Of a stretch of DNA of 64,000 nt, positions 27,606-36,675 are shown piece after piece; position 1 is the stretch's first letter; each line of letters opens with the position of its first letter. Location: positions 1,922,001-1,986,000 of the forward strand of contig NZ_CP041656.2 of assembly GCF_007290395.2 (NCBI RefSeq). The letters run 5' to 3'. Origin of the DNA: Bradyrhizobium cosmicum. Its GTDB lineage: Bacteria; Pseudomonadota; Alphaproteobacteria; Rhizobiales; Xanthobacteraceae. Under the pieces are notes generated by a model, which did no database searches, had not been told where the DNA came from, and saw only the letters and a program-made list of their open reading frames with translations. The translations under genes and the position numbers were made by a program.

Positions 27606-28211
27606 TCACCGCCGCAACCGTCCGAGCCAGACGGTGAGCCGCCCGCATTCGGGGTCCTCGACCACATGATCGACGACGTCAAAACCGTTGCTGTCGAGCA
27701 ATTGGCGGTACTCGGTCGCGTCAAGACTGGCATGATAGAGCGCCTCGCCCTCGAAGCTCCCGATGGCTTCCCCAAAAGATGGGCCGCTGGTGAACATCAG
27801 CGCTGCGCCTGCAGCGGCATGCCGCCGGAAGACCGGAAACATCCGGCGCTGGTCCTCAGGGCTCAGATGGAAGAAGCTGTTCCAGGCGAGCAAGCCGTCG
27901 AACGTCGCGTTCAAGGTCAGTGAGCGCATGTCCGAAACGAGCCAGGTCGCGTCGGGAAAATAGCCTTTTGCGATGTCGATCATTTCGGGAGCGGCATCGA
28001 TCCCCGTGACGGCACACCCCGTTTCGAGCAAATAGCGCACGATCGGCTCGCCGGGGCCGCAACCGATATCGAGCACTTTCGGCTTGGCAGGCAGAAGCGC
28101 GACAAACCGGTCGAACCACTTGCGCTCCGTCAGATGCCGGCCCCGCTGGCGCAACCAGGCGGCCGCGTGCCGGCGATACAGTCCGACGATGTTATCCGCA
28201 TCAGAATTCAT
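27606..28211 (-). CDS. class I SAM-dependent methyltransferase
   Basis: A 201-residue Rossmann-fold methyltransferase. Motif I is VLDIGCGPGEPIVRYLL, followed by VTGIDAAPEMIDIA (motif II acid) and WLVSDMRSL. The C-terminus is short, consistent with small-molecule rather than nucleic-acid methylation. It is convergent with the DUF417 gene, and an acetyltransferase gene lies upstream on the same strand 29 bases away. The substrate is unknown. Confidence 0.85.
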   Translation of the reverse strand: MNSDADNIVGLYRRHAAAWLRQRGRHLTERKWFDRFVALLPAKPKVLDIGCGPGEPIVRYLLETGCAVTGIDAAPEMIDIAKGYFPDATWLVSDMRSLTLNATFDGLLAWNSFFHLSPEDQRRMFPVFRRHAAAGAALMFTSGPSFGEAIGSFEGEALYHASLDATEYRQLLDSNGFDVVDHVVEDPECGRLTVWLGRLRR

Positions 28212-28240
28212 TCGACATCAGTCCAGCCCGTCCTAAAGAC

Positions 28241-28747
28241 CTACGCCTCTCGTCTCCGGATGCGATAGATCACCACGTCCTCGCCATGACGCATCGTGCT
28301 TTTCTCGAGGGTGTAATTCGCCTTCTCCAGCACGCGGCGGGATGCGCCGTTATCGACATAGACGAGGCCGATGAGGGACGGCAGTTCGTGGTGCGACAGC
28401 CCGATGTCCGTCAGCGCGATTGCGACCTCGCTCGCTAATCCCCGGCCCCAGAACTCGCGCTTGAAGGCATAGGCGATCTCGATCTCGTCGATGTCGTCCA
28501 CGAGGATATGCCGGATGCCGGCCCGTCCGGCGAAAGTGCCGTCTTTCGTTCGCAGCACCCACAGCCCAAAACCATGCTGATCCCAATGCGCCATGTTGGT
28601 CGCGAGATAGGTCGTCGTGACCTCGGGTGCCCGCACGCCGCCGAGATAGCGAGAGACTTCCGGATCGAGGTGGAGCGCGACCAGGTCGGCGAGGTGGCTT
28701 TCGTTCAGCCTCTCGGCGGTCAGGCTCGTCGTGCCGAAGTGGTCCAT
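28241..28747 (-). CDS. GNAT-family acetyltransferase
   Basis: A 168-residue GNAT (Acetyltransf_3, RimJ/RimL-like). It shows LTAERLNESHLADLVALHLDPEVSRYLGG, GRAGIRH, YAFKREFWGRGLASEVAIAL (the acetyl-CoA loop) and YVDNGASRRVLEKANYT. The start at 28747 is chosen because the fold begins there; ATGs upstream at 28795 and 28813 overlap a dispersed repeat. It could acetylate a ribosomal protein N-terminus or a small amine; the target cannot be predicted. Confidence 0.8.
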   Translation of the reverse strand: MDHFGTTSLTAERLNESHLADLVALHLDPEVSRYLGGVRAPEVTTTYLATNMAHWDQHGFGLWVLRTKDGTFAGRAGIRHILVDDIDEIEIAYAFKREFWGRGLASEVAIALTDIGLSHHELPSLIGLVYVDNGASRRVLEKANYTLEKSTMRHGEDVVIYRIRRREA

Positions 28748-28796
28748 GGAGGCAGGCAGTCGCTCTGATCGCGATCTTGATGGCGCTGAGGTCATT

Positions 28797-28845
28797 GTGC
28801 CCGTGTTTTGCACGACGGGTCAACCGGGCGCAACCGCACGTCCGG
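28797..28845. repeat. dispersed intergenic repeat, copy 1
   Basis: Contains GTGTTTTGCACGACGGGTCAAC, shared with 39472-39495 apart from two mismatches. From memory, similar sequences are scattered through Bradyrhizobium genomes. It has no coding role. Confidence 0.45.
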
Positions 28846-28961
28846 TGGCTCCTCATGAGTTCTAACACAACCTAACGAGCAATTCGCGCGGCGTCCGCTA
28901 AATGTCGAGGCAGGAAAACGACCGCGATTTCCAGAAAAGCACGATATCAACGGGAGATGAT

Positions 28962-30233
28962 ATGACGTTCAAGGCGCCAGTCGAATTGTTGCCGCGGCCT
29001 GCGAACCTGTCGCGCCGTGGCTTCGTGGGAAGCCTCTCGGCAGGCATTCTTGGCGCGGTTGCGACCGAGGCGGCCGGCGCCGAGACGCTGGCCGATGTTC
29101 CCGATCGCGGGCCCGGCGCTGATCTTAGTGCGCACAGCGACCGTTCCCGTTTCGCCAGGATCGACCGCATTCCCGAGGCCACTCCGGGAAAGCGCAACGT
29201 CGATCCCGGCGATGCCATCAATTCCAAGACTCCGCACCAGAAGCTGGTGGGCAACATCACGCCGACCGATCTGCATTACGAGCGCAGCCATTCCGGCGTG
29301 CCCGATATCGATCCCGCGCAGCACCGGCTTCTCATCCATGGCATGGTTCGCAAGCCGCTGGTCTTCAGCGTCGACGATCTCAAGCGCATGCCGTCGATCA
29401 CGCGCGTGGTCTTCATCGAATGCACCGGCAACGGATGGGAGAACTGGAAGAAGGCCGATCCCGATCTCACGGTGCAGAACACGCATGGCCTCGTCAGCAC
29501 CAATGAATGGACTGGCGTGCCGCTCAAATTCCTGATCGACCTCGTCAGCAAGGACAAGGGCTCGAACTGGATGCTGGCAGAAGGCGGCGACGGCGCGGGC
29601 GTCGATCGCAGCATTCCCCTCACCGACGAGATCATGAACGAGGCTTTCGTCGCCTATGGGCAGAACGGTGAGCCGCTGCGGCCCGCGCATGGCTTTCCGA
29701 TGCGGCTGGTGATGCCGGGATTCGAGGGCAACCTAAACATCAAGTGGCTGCGCCGCCTCAAGTTCGGCAACGCGCCCTGGATGACGCGCTGGGAGACGGC
29801 GCGCTACACGCAACTGCTTGCGGACGGCAAGGCGCGGCAGTTCCAGTTGCGGATGGAGACCAACTCCGTCATCACCCAGCCCTCGGGCATGATGCAGATC
29901 CAGCCGGGCGACAACCGCATCTCGGGTCTGGCCTGGAGCGGCCACGGCAGGATCGCTAAGGTCGAGATCTCGACCGACGGCGCCAGGACATGGAAGCAGG
30001 CGCAATTGAGCCAGCCGGTGCTGTCCAAGGCGCAGGTGCGCTTCCAGATGGACTGGGTCTGGGACGGCAAGCCGACCAAAATCGTGAGCCGCTCGACTGA
30101 CGATCAGGGCAATGTTCAACCGGACCGGCAGTCCTTCATCGCCGCGATGGGGACCAATGCGCTGTTCCACTACAACGCCCAGCAGACCTGGAGCATCGAC
30201 GAGGCCGGGAGGGTCCGCAATGTCCTCGCATAG
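28962..30233 (+). CDS. soxC: SoxC-type sulfite dehydrogenase molybdenum subunit
   Basis: A 423-residue SoxC homolog (sulfane dehydrogenase subunit). A twin-arginine signal is at residues 15-30 (NLSRRGFVGSLSAG). The molybdopterin-ligating Cys is C154 in FIECTGNG. The C-terminal dimerisation domain has SGLAWSGHGRIAKVEISTDG. ATG 28962 is preceded by GGAGATGAT. The next gene, soxD, overlaps it by 14 bases. With SoxD it oxidises sulfur-bound intermediates in the periplasm in the Sox system, but soxAX, soxYZ and soxB are not in this window. Confidence 0.9.
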   Translation: MTFKAPVELLPRPANLSRRGFVGSLSAGILGAVATEAAGAETLADVPDRGPGADLSAHSDRSRFARIDRIPEATPGKRNVDPGDAINSKTPHQKLVGNITPTDLHYERSHSGVPDIDPAQHRLLIHGMVRKPLVFSVDDLKRMPSITRVVFIECTGNGWENWKKADPDLTVQNTHGLVSTNEWTGVPLKFLIDLVSKDKGSNWMLAEGGDGAGVDRSIPLTDEIMNEAFVAYGQNGEPLRPAHGFPMRLVMPGFEGNLNIKWLRRLKFGNAPWMTRWETARYTQLLADGKARQFQLRMETNSVITQPSGMMQIQPGDNRISGLAWSGHGRIAKVEISTDGARTWKQAQLSQPVLSKAQVRFQMDWVWDGKPTKIVSRSTDDQGNVQPDRQSFIAAMGTNALFHYNAQQTWSIDEAGRVRNVLA

Positions 30234-30768
30234 CAAGTTGTTTCTCACGGGCCTGTTCGTCGCCGGCCTGCTCGCTGCGCCCGCGCTGGCTTTCGATTTC
30301 GGGCGACCAGCGACGCTGGAGGAGATCAAGCTGTGGGACATCGACGTCGGGCCCGACGGCAAGGGCCTGCCAGACGGCAGCGGCACGGCCGTGCAGGGAA
30401 AGCAGGTCTTTTCCGACAATTGCGCGGTCTGTCACGGCGAGAACGGCCAGGGCGGCATCAAGGATCGTCTCGCCGGTGGTCAGGGCACGCTCGCATCCAG
30501 CATGCCGGTCAAGACCGTCGGCAGTTTCTGGCCCTATGCGACGACCTTGTACGACTACATTCATCGCGCGATGCCGTATCCGACGCCGGGCTCGCTCAGC
30601 ATCGACGAGACCTACGCCGTCACCGCCTACATCCTCAGTCTCAACGGCATCATTCCCGCCGACGGGAAGGTCGACAGGGAGTCCTTGCCGAGAATCAGGA
30701 TGCCCAATCGCGACGGCTTCATTCCGCAGCCGGAATTCGACCCGGCGAAGCTGTTCCGCAAGAAGTGA
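30220..30768 (+). CDS. soxD: SoxD-type c-type cytochrome
   Basis: A 182-residue secreted cytochrome c. A signal peptide ends at about residue 24 (APALAFDFG). The haem site CAVCH covers C68-H72, and a later AMPYP offers the Met ligand. Only one CxxCH is present, whereas some SoxD proteins are dihaem. The ATG overlaps the end of soxC by 14 bases, so the pair is translationally coupled. It passes electrons from SoxC to the respiratory chain. Confidence 0.88.
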   Translation: MSSHSKLFLTGLFVAGLLAAPALAFDFGRPATLEEIKLWDIDVGPDGKGLPDGSGTAVQGKQVFSDNCAVCHGENGQGGIKDRLAGGQGTLASSMPVKTVGSFWPYATTLYDYIHRAMPYPTPGSLSIDETYAVTAYILSLNGIIPADGKVDRESLPRIRMPNRDGFIPQPEFDPAKLFRKK

Positions 30769-30779
30769 GCGAGCGGGGC

Positions 30780-31250
30780 ATGAAGCTTTCGGTGCTGATC
30801 AAAATCCTCGCTGTGATTGCAGCGACATGTTCATGGGAGACACAGGCGATGGCCGCAGACGGACTCATCACCATCAAGAGCAGTTTCGGGCCGGAAGATA
30901 CGATGAAACGGCTGGAAGCCGAAGTGAAGTCCAAGGGCCTCACGGTGTTTGCCCATGTCGATCATGCCGCGGGTGCCAGCGCTGTCGGCCTCGCCTTGCG
31001 GCCGACCGATCTCATCATCTTCGGCAACGCCAAGGGCGGAACGCCGTTGATGCAGCAAGCGCAGACTGTCGGCATCGACTTGCCGTTGAAGGCGCTGGTC
31101 TGGCAGGACGAGCAAGGCGTAACCTGGCTCAGCTACAACGACCCCGCCTATCTCGCCGGGCGTCATGGTGTCGGTGAGCCGGCCAAGGTTGCCGTGACTG
31201 CGATGACCGGGGCCCTGCATGCGATCGCGACCAAGGCCACCGCACCGTGA
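30780..31250 (+). CDS. DUF302 secreted protein
   Basis: A 156-residue DUF302 protein. A signal peptide lies at about residues 1-25 (ending QAMAADG), and the mature part begins GLITIKSSFGPEDTMKRLEAEVKSKG. It also contains LRPTDLIIFGNAKGGTPLMQ, a conserved region of the family. It starts 12 bases after soxD and is probably in the same operon, which suggests a periplasmic accessory role. No function is established for it here. Confidence 0.85.
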   Translation: MKLSVLIKILAVIAATCSWETQAMAADGLITIKSSFGPEDTMKRLEAEVKSKGLTVFAHVDHAAGASAVGLALRPTDLIIFGNAKGGTPLMQQAQTVGIDLPLKALVWQDEQGVTWLSYNDPAYLAGRHGVGEPAKVAVTAMTGALHAIATKATAP

Positions 31251-31282
31251 GCGTGACGCGACGGCCGCCTGAGGAGAGCTCC

Positions 31283-31600
31283 ATGAACAGCACTGACGGA
31301 CAGCCGGCATCATCCGTGCCGCAAGGCGGCAGGCTCGCCAGATGGACTGTCATTGCGGTGCTCTGCGCGATGCTCGTCGCGGCGTGCGTTCTCGGCTATC
31401 TCGGCTGGACCAGCACCGATACCAGCGTGCCGGCGTCGGGCTATGTCGCGCTGGTGCTCGGCGTCGTGTTCTCCCTGGTCGTCGGCGTCGGCTTGATGGC
31501 GCTGGTGTTTTACAGCAGCCGCAAAGGCTATGACGAACCCGCCGTGCTGATCCCGGAGCCGGAGAGCGATCCGGACGACGGACGCGGCGACCAGCGCTGA
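31283..31600 (+). CDS. small two-helix membrane protein in the sox operon
   Basis: A 105-residue protein with two transmembrane helices (about 21-41 and 52-75) and an acidic, Pro-rich cytoplasmic tail (EPESDPDDGR). ATG 31283 follows GAGGAGAG; a GTG at 31247 overlaps the DUF302 stop and is an alternative. It completes the soxC-soxD-DUF302 row. I do not recognise it. Confidence 0.55.
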   Translation: MNSTDGQPASSVPQGGRLARWTVIAVLCAMLVAACVLGYLGWTSTDTSVPASGYVALVLGVVFSLVVGVGLMALVFYSSRKGYDEPAVLIPEPESDPDDGRGDQR

Positions 31601-32097
31601 CGGCGCGCGCGCATCTCGCCCTCTGATGCAGTCGAGCGCGACGTCTTCGTCGTGATCATTCGCGTTTCGCTTGAGCCCGTCATCGGTGTCTCGGGGGCGC
31701 GGTGTGATGCAGCATTTCCTGACACGGACGAGATCAACGCGCAGGCGAGAGCCGCCGGTCGCGAAGGTGCGACAGCTCGTCACCATAAAAATTAGACAAT
31801 TATTGTTTACGCGTCTGATTTATGAACTATAAGTCAAATTCATCCAATAAATGGATGGTTACTCGTGACTTGCGCAGGAAAAACAGGGCTCGTGGAACTC
31901 GAATCTGGCCGGTGGGCGGGACAAGAGAACTTTTGCAGGGATCCCAGGCCAGGGGAGCGATCATCCTCCGGATTTCAACGCATCTCGCCATCGCTTCGAT
32001 CCGTGCCCGCCGGGGCAGATACGCGCGCGGATATTTCATCACCACGCAGGCCGGGAATTTCGGCTGCGCCGATCGCGGCTTCATAAGGGGGTAGGCA
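31601..32097. other. gene-free region, AT-rich patch
   Basis: About 500 bases between the sox block and the Liv transporter. The part at 31788-31862 (AAAAATTAGACAATTATTG and after) is clearly lower in GC than its surroundings and probably contains the promoter and regulator site of the downstream operon. A 90-codon plus-strand frame at 31822-32094 shows no family features and I do not count it. No tRNA or terminator was seen. Confidence 0.4.
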
Positions 32098-33360
32098 ATG
32101 TCTAAGTCCAAGCATTACGCTTCGCGCCGAACGGTTCTCGGCCTTCTCGCGGCAGCGCCGGCGGTTCTGTCATCTCGCGTGGCCTTCGCGGAAGAGCCGA
32201 TCAAGATCGGCGGCATCTTTCCGCTGACTGGCGGCAATTCCGTCTTCGGCAATCAGAATTTCCAAGGCGTCGAAGCGGCGATCGATCTGGTGAACGACCG
32301 CGGCGGCATCAAGGGCCGCAAGATCCAGCTGTTCAAGGGCGATGGGAACAGCCCGCAAGCCGCCATCAGCGAGACCAATCGTCTTGCATCGCGTGAAGGC
32401 GTGCGCATCTTCACCGGCAGCTCGACCAGCGCCGTCGGCATGGTGGCGAGCCAGGAAGCGGAGCGCAACGGCGCGTTCTACTGGGAAGGCATGGCGGTCG
32501 CCAACAACTACACGGAACGTGACTTCAAGAGCGTGTTTCGCATGGGCCTCAGCGCGGCAGGACTCGGACAGCCTGCTCCGCTCTACGCCGCCGAAGTGAT
32601 CGCGCCGATGCTGAAGATCGAGCCGAAGAACCTCAAGGTCGCCGTCATTGCCGAAGATTCGGCGTTCGGTGTCGACGTCTCCAAGGCCGCCATCGACCAG
32701 GCCGAGAAGCTCGGCATCAAGATCGGACTACGCGAGCTCTATTCCGCCAAGTCCACCGATTTGTCGCCACTGGTGCTGAAGCTGCGCTCGCTCGACCCCG
32801 ACGTGATCATCGCGACCCAGTTCATCAACGACGCCATCCTGCTGCAGCGGCAGATGAAGGAGATGAACTACGGCCCCAGGGCGTTCGTGGGGACCAGTGC
32901 GGGCCACTCGACGCTGTCGCTGGCCGAGGCCATCGGCAAGGACGTCAACGGCATCTTCTCGTCGTCGTTCCCGCTCGAAGCCAACGTCAACTCTCTCTCC
33001 GCCGAGGCGCGCGCGGACCGCGATGAATTCGTCAAGCGCTACGAGGCAAAATACAAGGTGGCGCCGGCCGTCCAGGAATCGCTGGGGTTTGTCGTGGGCA
33101 TCGCGCTGGCCCGGGATATTCTTGCGAAGGCGGCGTCCGACAATGCCGCCGATCTCCGCGAGGCCTCGCTCAAGGCCGACGTTCCCGTCGGATCGTATAT
33201 CAACGGCTGGGGCCTGAAGTTCGACGACAAGGGCCAGAACCAGCGCGCCGTCGGTAGCGTCATCCAGTGGCAGGGCGAGAAGATGGTCTCGGTCTATCCG
33301 CAGGCCAACAAGGTCCGCGACGCCATCATGGTGCCGCTGCCCGCCTGGAATGCACGGTAA
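32098..33360 (+). CDS. branched-chain amino-acid type solute-binding protein
   Basis: A 420-residue Peripla_BP_6 receptor with a signal sequence containing SRRTVLGLLAAAPAV (twin-arginine-like). The mature N-terminus reads PIKIGGIFPLTGGNSVFGNQ and then VNDRGGIKGRKIQLF. It is the first gene of a five-gene importer (binding protein, two permeases, two ATPases) in order. The ligand is not readable; this family also carries aromatic acids and amides, which would suit the oxygenase genes downstream. Confidence 0.93.
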   Translation: MSKSKHYASRRTVLGLLAAAPAVLSSRVAFAEEPIKIGGIFPLTGGNSVFGNQNFQGVEAAIDLVNDRGGIKGRKIQLFKGDGNSPQAAISETNRLASREGVRIFTGSSTSAVGMVASQEAERNGAFYWEGMAVANNYTERDFKSVFRMGLSAAGLGQPAPLYAAEVIAPMLKIEPKNLKVAVIAEDSAFGVDVSKAAIDQAEKLGIKIGLRELYSAKSTDLSPLVLKLRSLDPDVIIATQFINDAILLQRQMKEMNYGPRAFVGTSAGHSTLSLAEAIGKDVNGIFSSSFPLEANVNSLSAEARADRDEFVKRYEAKYKVAPAVQESLGFVVGIALARDILAKAASDNAADLREASLKADVPVGSYINGWGLKFDDKGQNQRAVGSVIQWQGEKMVSVYPQANKVRDAIMVPLPAWNAR

Positions 33361-33389
33361 GGCCGGTCGGATTCGAGCGGACCAGAACC

Positions 33390-34274
33390 ATGGATATCAT
33401 TGTCCAGCTCGCGCTGTCGGGCCTGTTCATCGGCGGCGTATACGCGCTGATCAGCGTCGGCCTGACGCTGGTCTTCGGCGTCCTGCGCGTCGTGAACTTT
33501 GCCCATGGTGAGTATCTGACGATCGCGATGTACTTGACCTATTTCATGTTCCAGCGCGTCGGAATCGATCCGTTCGTCGCCAGCGTCGCCGTCGTACCGC
33601 TGATGTTCGGCCTCGGTCTCCTCACCGAGCGCTTGCTGATCCGCCCGACGCTCGAAGCCCCTCATGTGGTGCAGGTGTTCGTGACCTTCGCCCTGTCCCT
33701 GTTTCTGCAAAATCTCCTGCTGTCGCTGTTCACGTCCGACTTCCGCACGGTCAGGACGCCTTATGCGACGGCGGCCTTTCAGATCGGTCCCCTGTATGTG
33801 TCCTGGCTGCGCGTTGCAGTCTTCGTCGTGGCGCTGGCCCTGGCGGGGGGCTTGGCGGCGTTCCTGAAATATACCTATGTCGGAAGCGCGATCCGCGCGA
33901 CGGCGCAGGACCGCCGGTCGGCCCGTTTGGTCGGCATCAATGTCGACCGGGTCTATGCGGTCACATTTGCGCTCGGCTGTGCGCTGGTGGGGGCGGCGGG
34001 CATCCTTCTCTCGCCGCTGTTTCCGGTGAATCCCTACACCGGGGCCGACATGATCCTGATCTCCTTCGTCATCGTCGTCCTCGGCGGCATGGGCAGCATC
34101 GCCGGCGCGGTGACGGCGGGTTTGCTGATCGGCCTGGTGGAGTCGTTCACCGGATATTTCGCCGGCGGAGAGTTGAAGCAGCTCGTCTATTTCGTGCTGT
34201 TCATGATCGTCCTTGCCGTGCGTCCCAACGGTCTCTTCGGTCGGAAGGGCGCAGAAGTGATGGACGTCACCTGA
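33390..34274 (+). CDS. LivH-type permease
   Basis: A 294-residue inner-membrane permease of the branched-chain amino-acid family with about eight helices. It shows ALISVGLTLVFGVLRVVNFAHGEYLTIAMY, typical of LivH N-termini, and IVVLGGMGSIAGAV near the C-terminus. The start is ATG 33390. Its stop overlaps the next ATG by one base (TGATG). It pairs with the LivM-type permease. Confidence 0.92.
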   Translation: MDIIVQLALSGLFIGGVYALISVGLTLVFGVLRVVNFAHGEYLTIAMYLTYFMFQRVGIDPFVASVAVVPLMFGLGLLTERLLIRPTLEAPHVVQVFVTFALSLFLQNLLLSLFTSDFRTVRTPYATAAFQIGPLYVSWLRVAVFVVALALAGGLAAFLKYTYVGSAIRATAQDRRSARLVGINVDRVYAVTFALGCALVGAAGILLSPLFPVNPYTGADMILISFVIVVLGGMGSIAGAVTAGLLIGLVESFTGYFAGGELKQLVYFVLFMIVLAVRPNGLFGRKGAEVMDVT

Positions 34275-35248
34275 TGAAAAACTCTTCCGCGCTTCGTCTT
34301 GGGTTGCCGATTGCCGGATTTGTCGTCCTGGCCGCGCTGCCATTGATATTCTCCGACGCGTTCGTCGTCGCGGCCGTCACGCTCGCGTTCCTCGGCGCCG
34401 CGGCATCGCTCGCCTGGAACCTGAGCGGAGGCTATGCGGGCCAGCTGTCGCTCGGACATGCGGCCTTCTACGGCATCGGCGCCTATGTCTCGACCATCCT
34501 GTTCCTGAAGGCCGGGATCAGTCCGCTCATCGGCATGTGGCTGGGCGCCCTTCTCAGTGCGGTGCTTGCGGTGCTGCTTGGCGCCGTCACGATGCGGCTG
34601 AAGGGCTCGTTCTTCGTGATGTCGACTCTTGCCTTCGGTGCCGTCGTTCACATCAGCGCCATCAATCTGCGGGACGTCACCGGCGGATCGTCGGGCCTCG
34701 CGATTCCGCTGCGGCCAAGCCCCGAAAATCTGATCTTCGCCAAGAAGCTGGTCTACACTTATCTCGCGCTCGGCCTCGTCGTTCTCTTCTACGTCATCAC
34801 GCGGGTCATCGCCGCGAGCAAGGTCGGTTACGCGCTGGTGGCCTTCCGGGAGAACCACGACGCCGCACGTGCGCTGGGCATTCGTACCTTGCCGTTGCGC
34901 ATCGGCGTGTTCGCGCTGTCCGCCGGCCTCGTCAGCATCTGCGGAACGCTGCACGCGCAGTACTATCTCTATATCGACCCCGACAGTGTCATGGGTCTGA
35001 ACCTGTCGCTCAATTTCGCACTGATGGCGATCCTCGGAGGGCTCGGCACGGCCTATGGTCCAATTGTCGGCGCACTGCTGGTGTCGGTCGTATCCGTCGT
35101 CATGCAGGTCTACCTCGGTGACCAGATCTCCGGCCTGACGCAACTCGCCTACGCCGTCATCGTGATTTTGGTGCTGCTTGCCGCCCCGACGGGCATCGGA
35201 CCGTCGACCCACGCGTTCCTGAAACGGAGGCTGGCATGGCGGTCCTGA
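34274..35248 (+). CDS. LivM-type permease
   Basis: A 324-residue permease with nine to ten helices and the family landmarks LSLGHAAFYGIGAYVS and MAILGGLGTAYGPIVGALL. It starts within the stop of the LivH gene and overlaps the ATPase gene downstream by 13 bases, so the cassette is tightly coupled. It forms the membrane channel with the LivH partner. Confidence 0.92.
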   Translation: MKNSSALRLGLPIAGFVVLAALPLIFSDAFVVAAVTLAFLGAAASLAWNLSGGYAGQLSLGHAAFYGIGAYVSTILFLKAGISPLIGMWLGALLSAVLAVLLGAVTMRLKGSFFVMSTLAFGAVVHISAINLRDVTGGSSGLAIPLRPSPENLIFAKKLVYTYLALGLVVLFYVITRVIAASKVGYALVAFRENHDAARALGIRTLPLRIGVFALSAGLVSICGTLHAQYYLYIDPDSVMGLNLSLNFALMAILGGLGTAYGPIVGALLVSVVSVVMQVYLGDQISGLTQLAYAVIVILVLLAAPTGIGPSTHAFLKRRLAWRS

Positions 35249-35967
35249 CCGCAACGGGCCTGACCAAGCGGTTCGGCGGCTTGACCGCGGTCAAGAACGT
35301 CAGCTTCACCGCGCGCCCGGGTGAGATATTGTCGATCATCGGCCCGAACGGGGCAGGCAAGACGACAGTCTTCAACCTGCTGACCGGATTCATCACGCCG
35401 GACGCCGGCTCGGTGTCGCTGGACGACGGCGATCTCGGCGGCATGTCGCCCGAGCGTAGGTGCCGGGTCGGTCTGGCGCGGACGTTTCAGATCGTGCAAC
35501 CCTTTCGCGGCCTGAGCGTGCTCGATAATGTGGTGATGGGAGCGATGCTTCGGGCGCGGTCGATCGAGATGGCGCGCGACGTCGCCCGCCAGGTGCTGAG
35601 CGACCTCGACATGTCCGCCCTTTGCGACGTCTCCGCCGGACAACTGCCGATCGGCGATCGCAAGCGCCTGGAGATGGCCAAGGTGCTCGCGACTGGTCCT
35701 CGCGCGCTTCTGCTCGACGAGGTCATGGGCGGTCTCATTCCGATCGAGGTGAAGCGGATGATCGGCTTCATCCAGCGGCTCAAGGAGCGGGGAATAGCCG
35801 TCGTGGTCATCGAGCATCACATGAGTGCGGTCATGCAGCTCTCCGATCACATCCTGGTTCTCCAGAACGGCGAGCCGATCGCGACGGGGACGCCCCAGGA
35901 GATCACGCGCAATCCGGTCGTCCTGTCGGCGTATCTCGGCGCCAATTTCGCGGCAGCGGGGACCTGA
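35236..35967 (+). CDS. LivG-type ATP-binding protein
   Basis: A 243-residue ATPase with Walker A GPNGAGKTT, Q-loop LARTFQIVQPF, Walker B ALLLDEVMGGL and H-loop VIEHHM. The signature reads SAGQLPIGDRK rather than the common SYGQQ/SGGQ, and the usual DEP is DEV; both substitutions are seen in this subfamily as I recall. It overlaps LivM and precedes LivF by three bases. Confidence 0.92.
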   Translation: MAVLTATGLTKRFGGLTAVKNVSFTARPGEILSIIGPNGAGKTTVFNLLTGFITPDAGSVSLDDGDLGGMSPERRCRVGLARTFQIVQPFRGLSVLDNVVMGAMLRARSIEMARDVARQVLSDLDMSALCDVSAGQLPIGDRKRLEMAKVLATGPRALLLDEVMGGLIPIEVKRMIGFIQRLKERGIAVVVIEHHMSAVMQLSDHILVLQNGEPIATGTPQEITRNPVVLSAYLGANFAAAGT

Positions 35968-35970
35968 CCG

Positions 35971-36675
35971 ATGCTGCGTGTCCGTGATCTCAGTGTTCGC
36001 TTCGGAGACGTGCAGGCCGTCGAGCAGCTCTCGTTCGATGTCGGCGAGAAGCAGATCGTCGGACTGGTGGGCAGCAATGGTGCCGGCAAGACCACGACGC
36101 TCTCGGCGATATCTGCGCTGGTGAAGAACCGCAGCGGGCGCATCGAGCTCGACGGCAAGGACATTTCGCGGCTGCCGCCGCACAAGGTCGTCGAGCTTGG
36201 TCTCATTCACGTGCCGGAGGGACGGCGGCTGTTTCCCTTCACGAGCGTGCTGGAGAATCTGGAAATCGGCGCCTATGGCAAGGCGGCACGCGGCCGGCGC
36301 AGGCAGCAGCTCGAATTCATCTTCGACCTCCTGCCGCGCCTGGCCGAACGCCGCGACCAGCTTGCCGGGACCCTGTCGGGCGGCGAGCAGCAGATGTGTG
36401 CGATTGGGCGGGGACTGATGTCCTGTCCGCGCCTGCTGATGCTGGACGAACCGACCCTCGGTCTCGCACCGATGCTGGTCGAGGAAGTCTTCAGGCTGGT
36501 GAAAGTGATCCGGGATCAGGGCGTCCCGATTCTGATCGTGGAGCAACAGGTCGTCCACGTGCTCGAGACGGCCGACTACGCTTATGTGCTGGAAAGCGGC
36601 AGGGGCGCCATGCATGGGCTTGGCGCCACCCTTCTGCGGGATGATGGATTGAGGCGTGCCTATCTTGGAATCTGA
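35971..36675 (+). CDS. LivF-type ATP-binding protein
   Basis: A 234-residue ATPase with Walker A GSNGAGKTT, the LivF hallmark IHVPEGRRLFP, signature LSGGEQQM, Walker B LLMLDEPTLGL and H-loop IVEQQV. It completes the importer. The TetR gene starts inside its last 20 bases, tying regulator and importer into one transcript. Confidence 0.92.
   Translation: MLRVRDLSVRFGDVQAVEQLSFDVGEKQIVGLVGSNGAGKTTTLSAISALVKNRSGRIELDGKDISRLPPHKVVELGLIHVPEGRRLFPFTSVLENLEIGAYGKAARGRRRQQLEFIFDLLPRLAERRDQLAGTLSGGEQQMCAIGRGLMSCPRLLMLDEPTLGLAPMLVEEVFRLVKVIRDQGVPILIVEQQVVHVLETADYAYVLESGRGAMHGLGATLLRDDGLRRAYLGI

Noticed and set aside
31822..32094. 90-codon plus-strand frame before the Liv operon
   Set aside because: Composition unlike neighbouring genes, no recognisable feature, and it crosses an AT-rich likely promoter patch.
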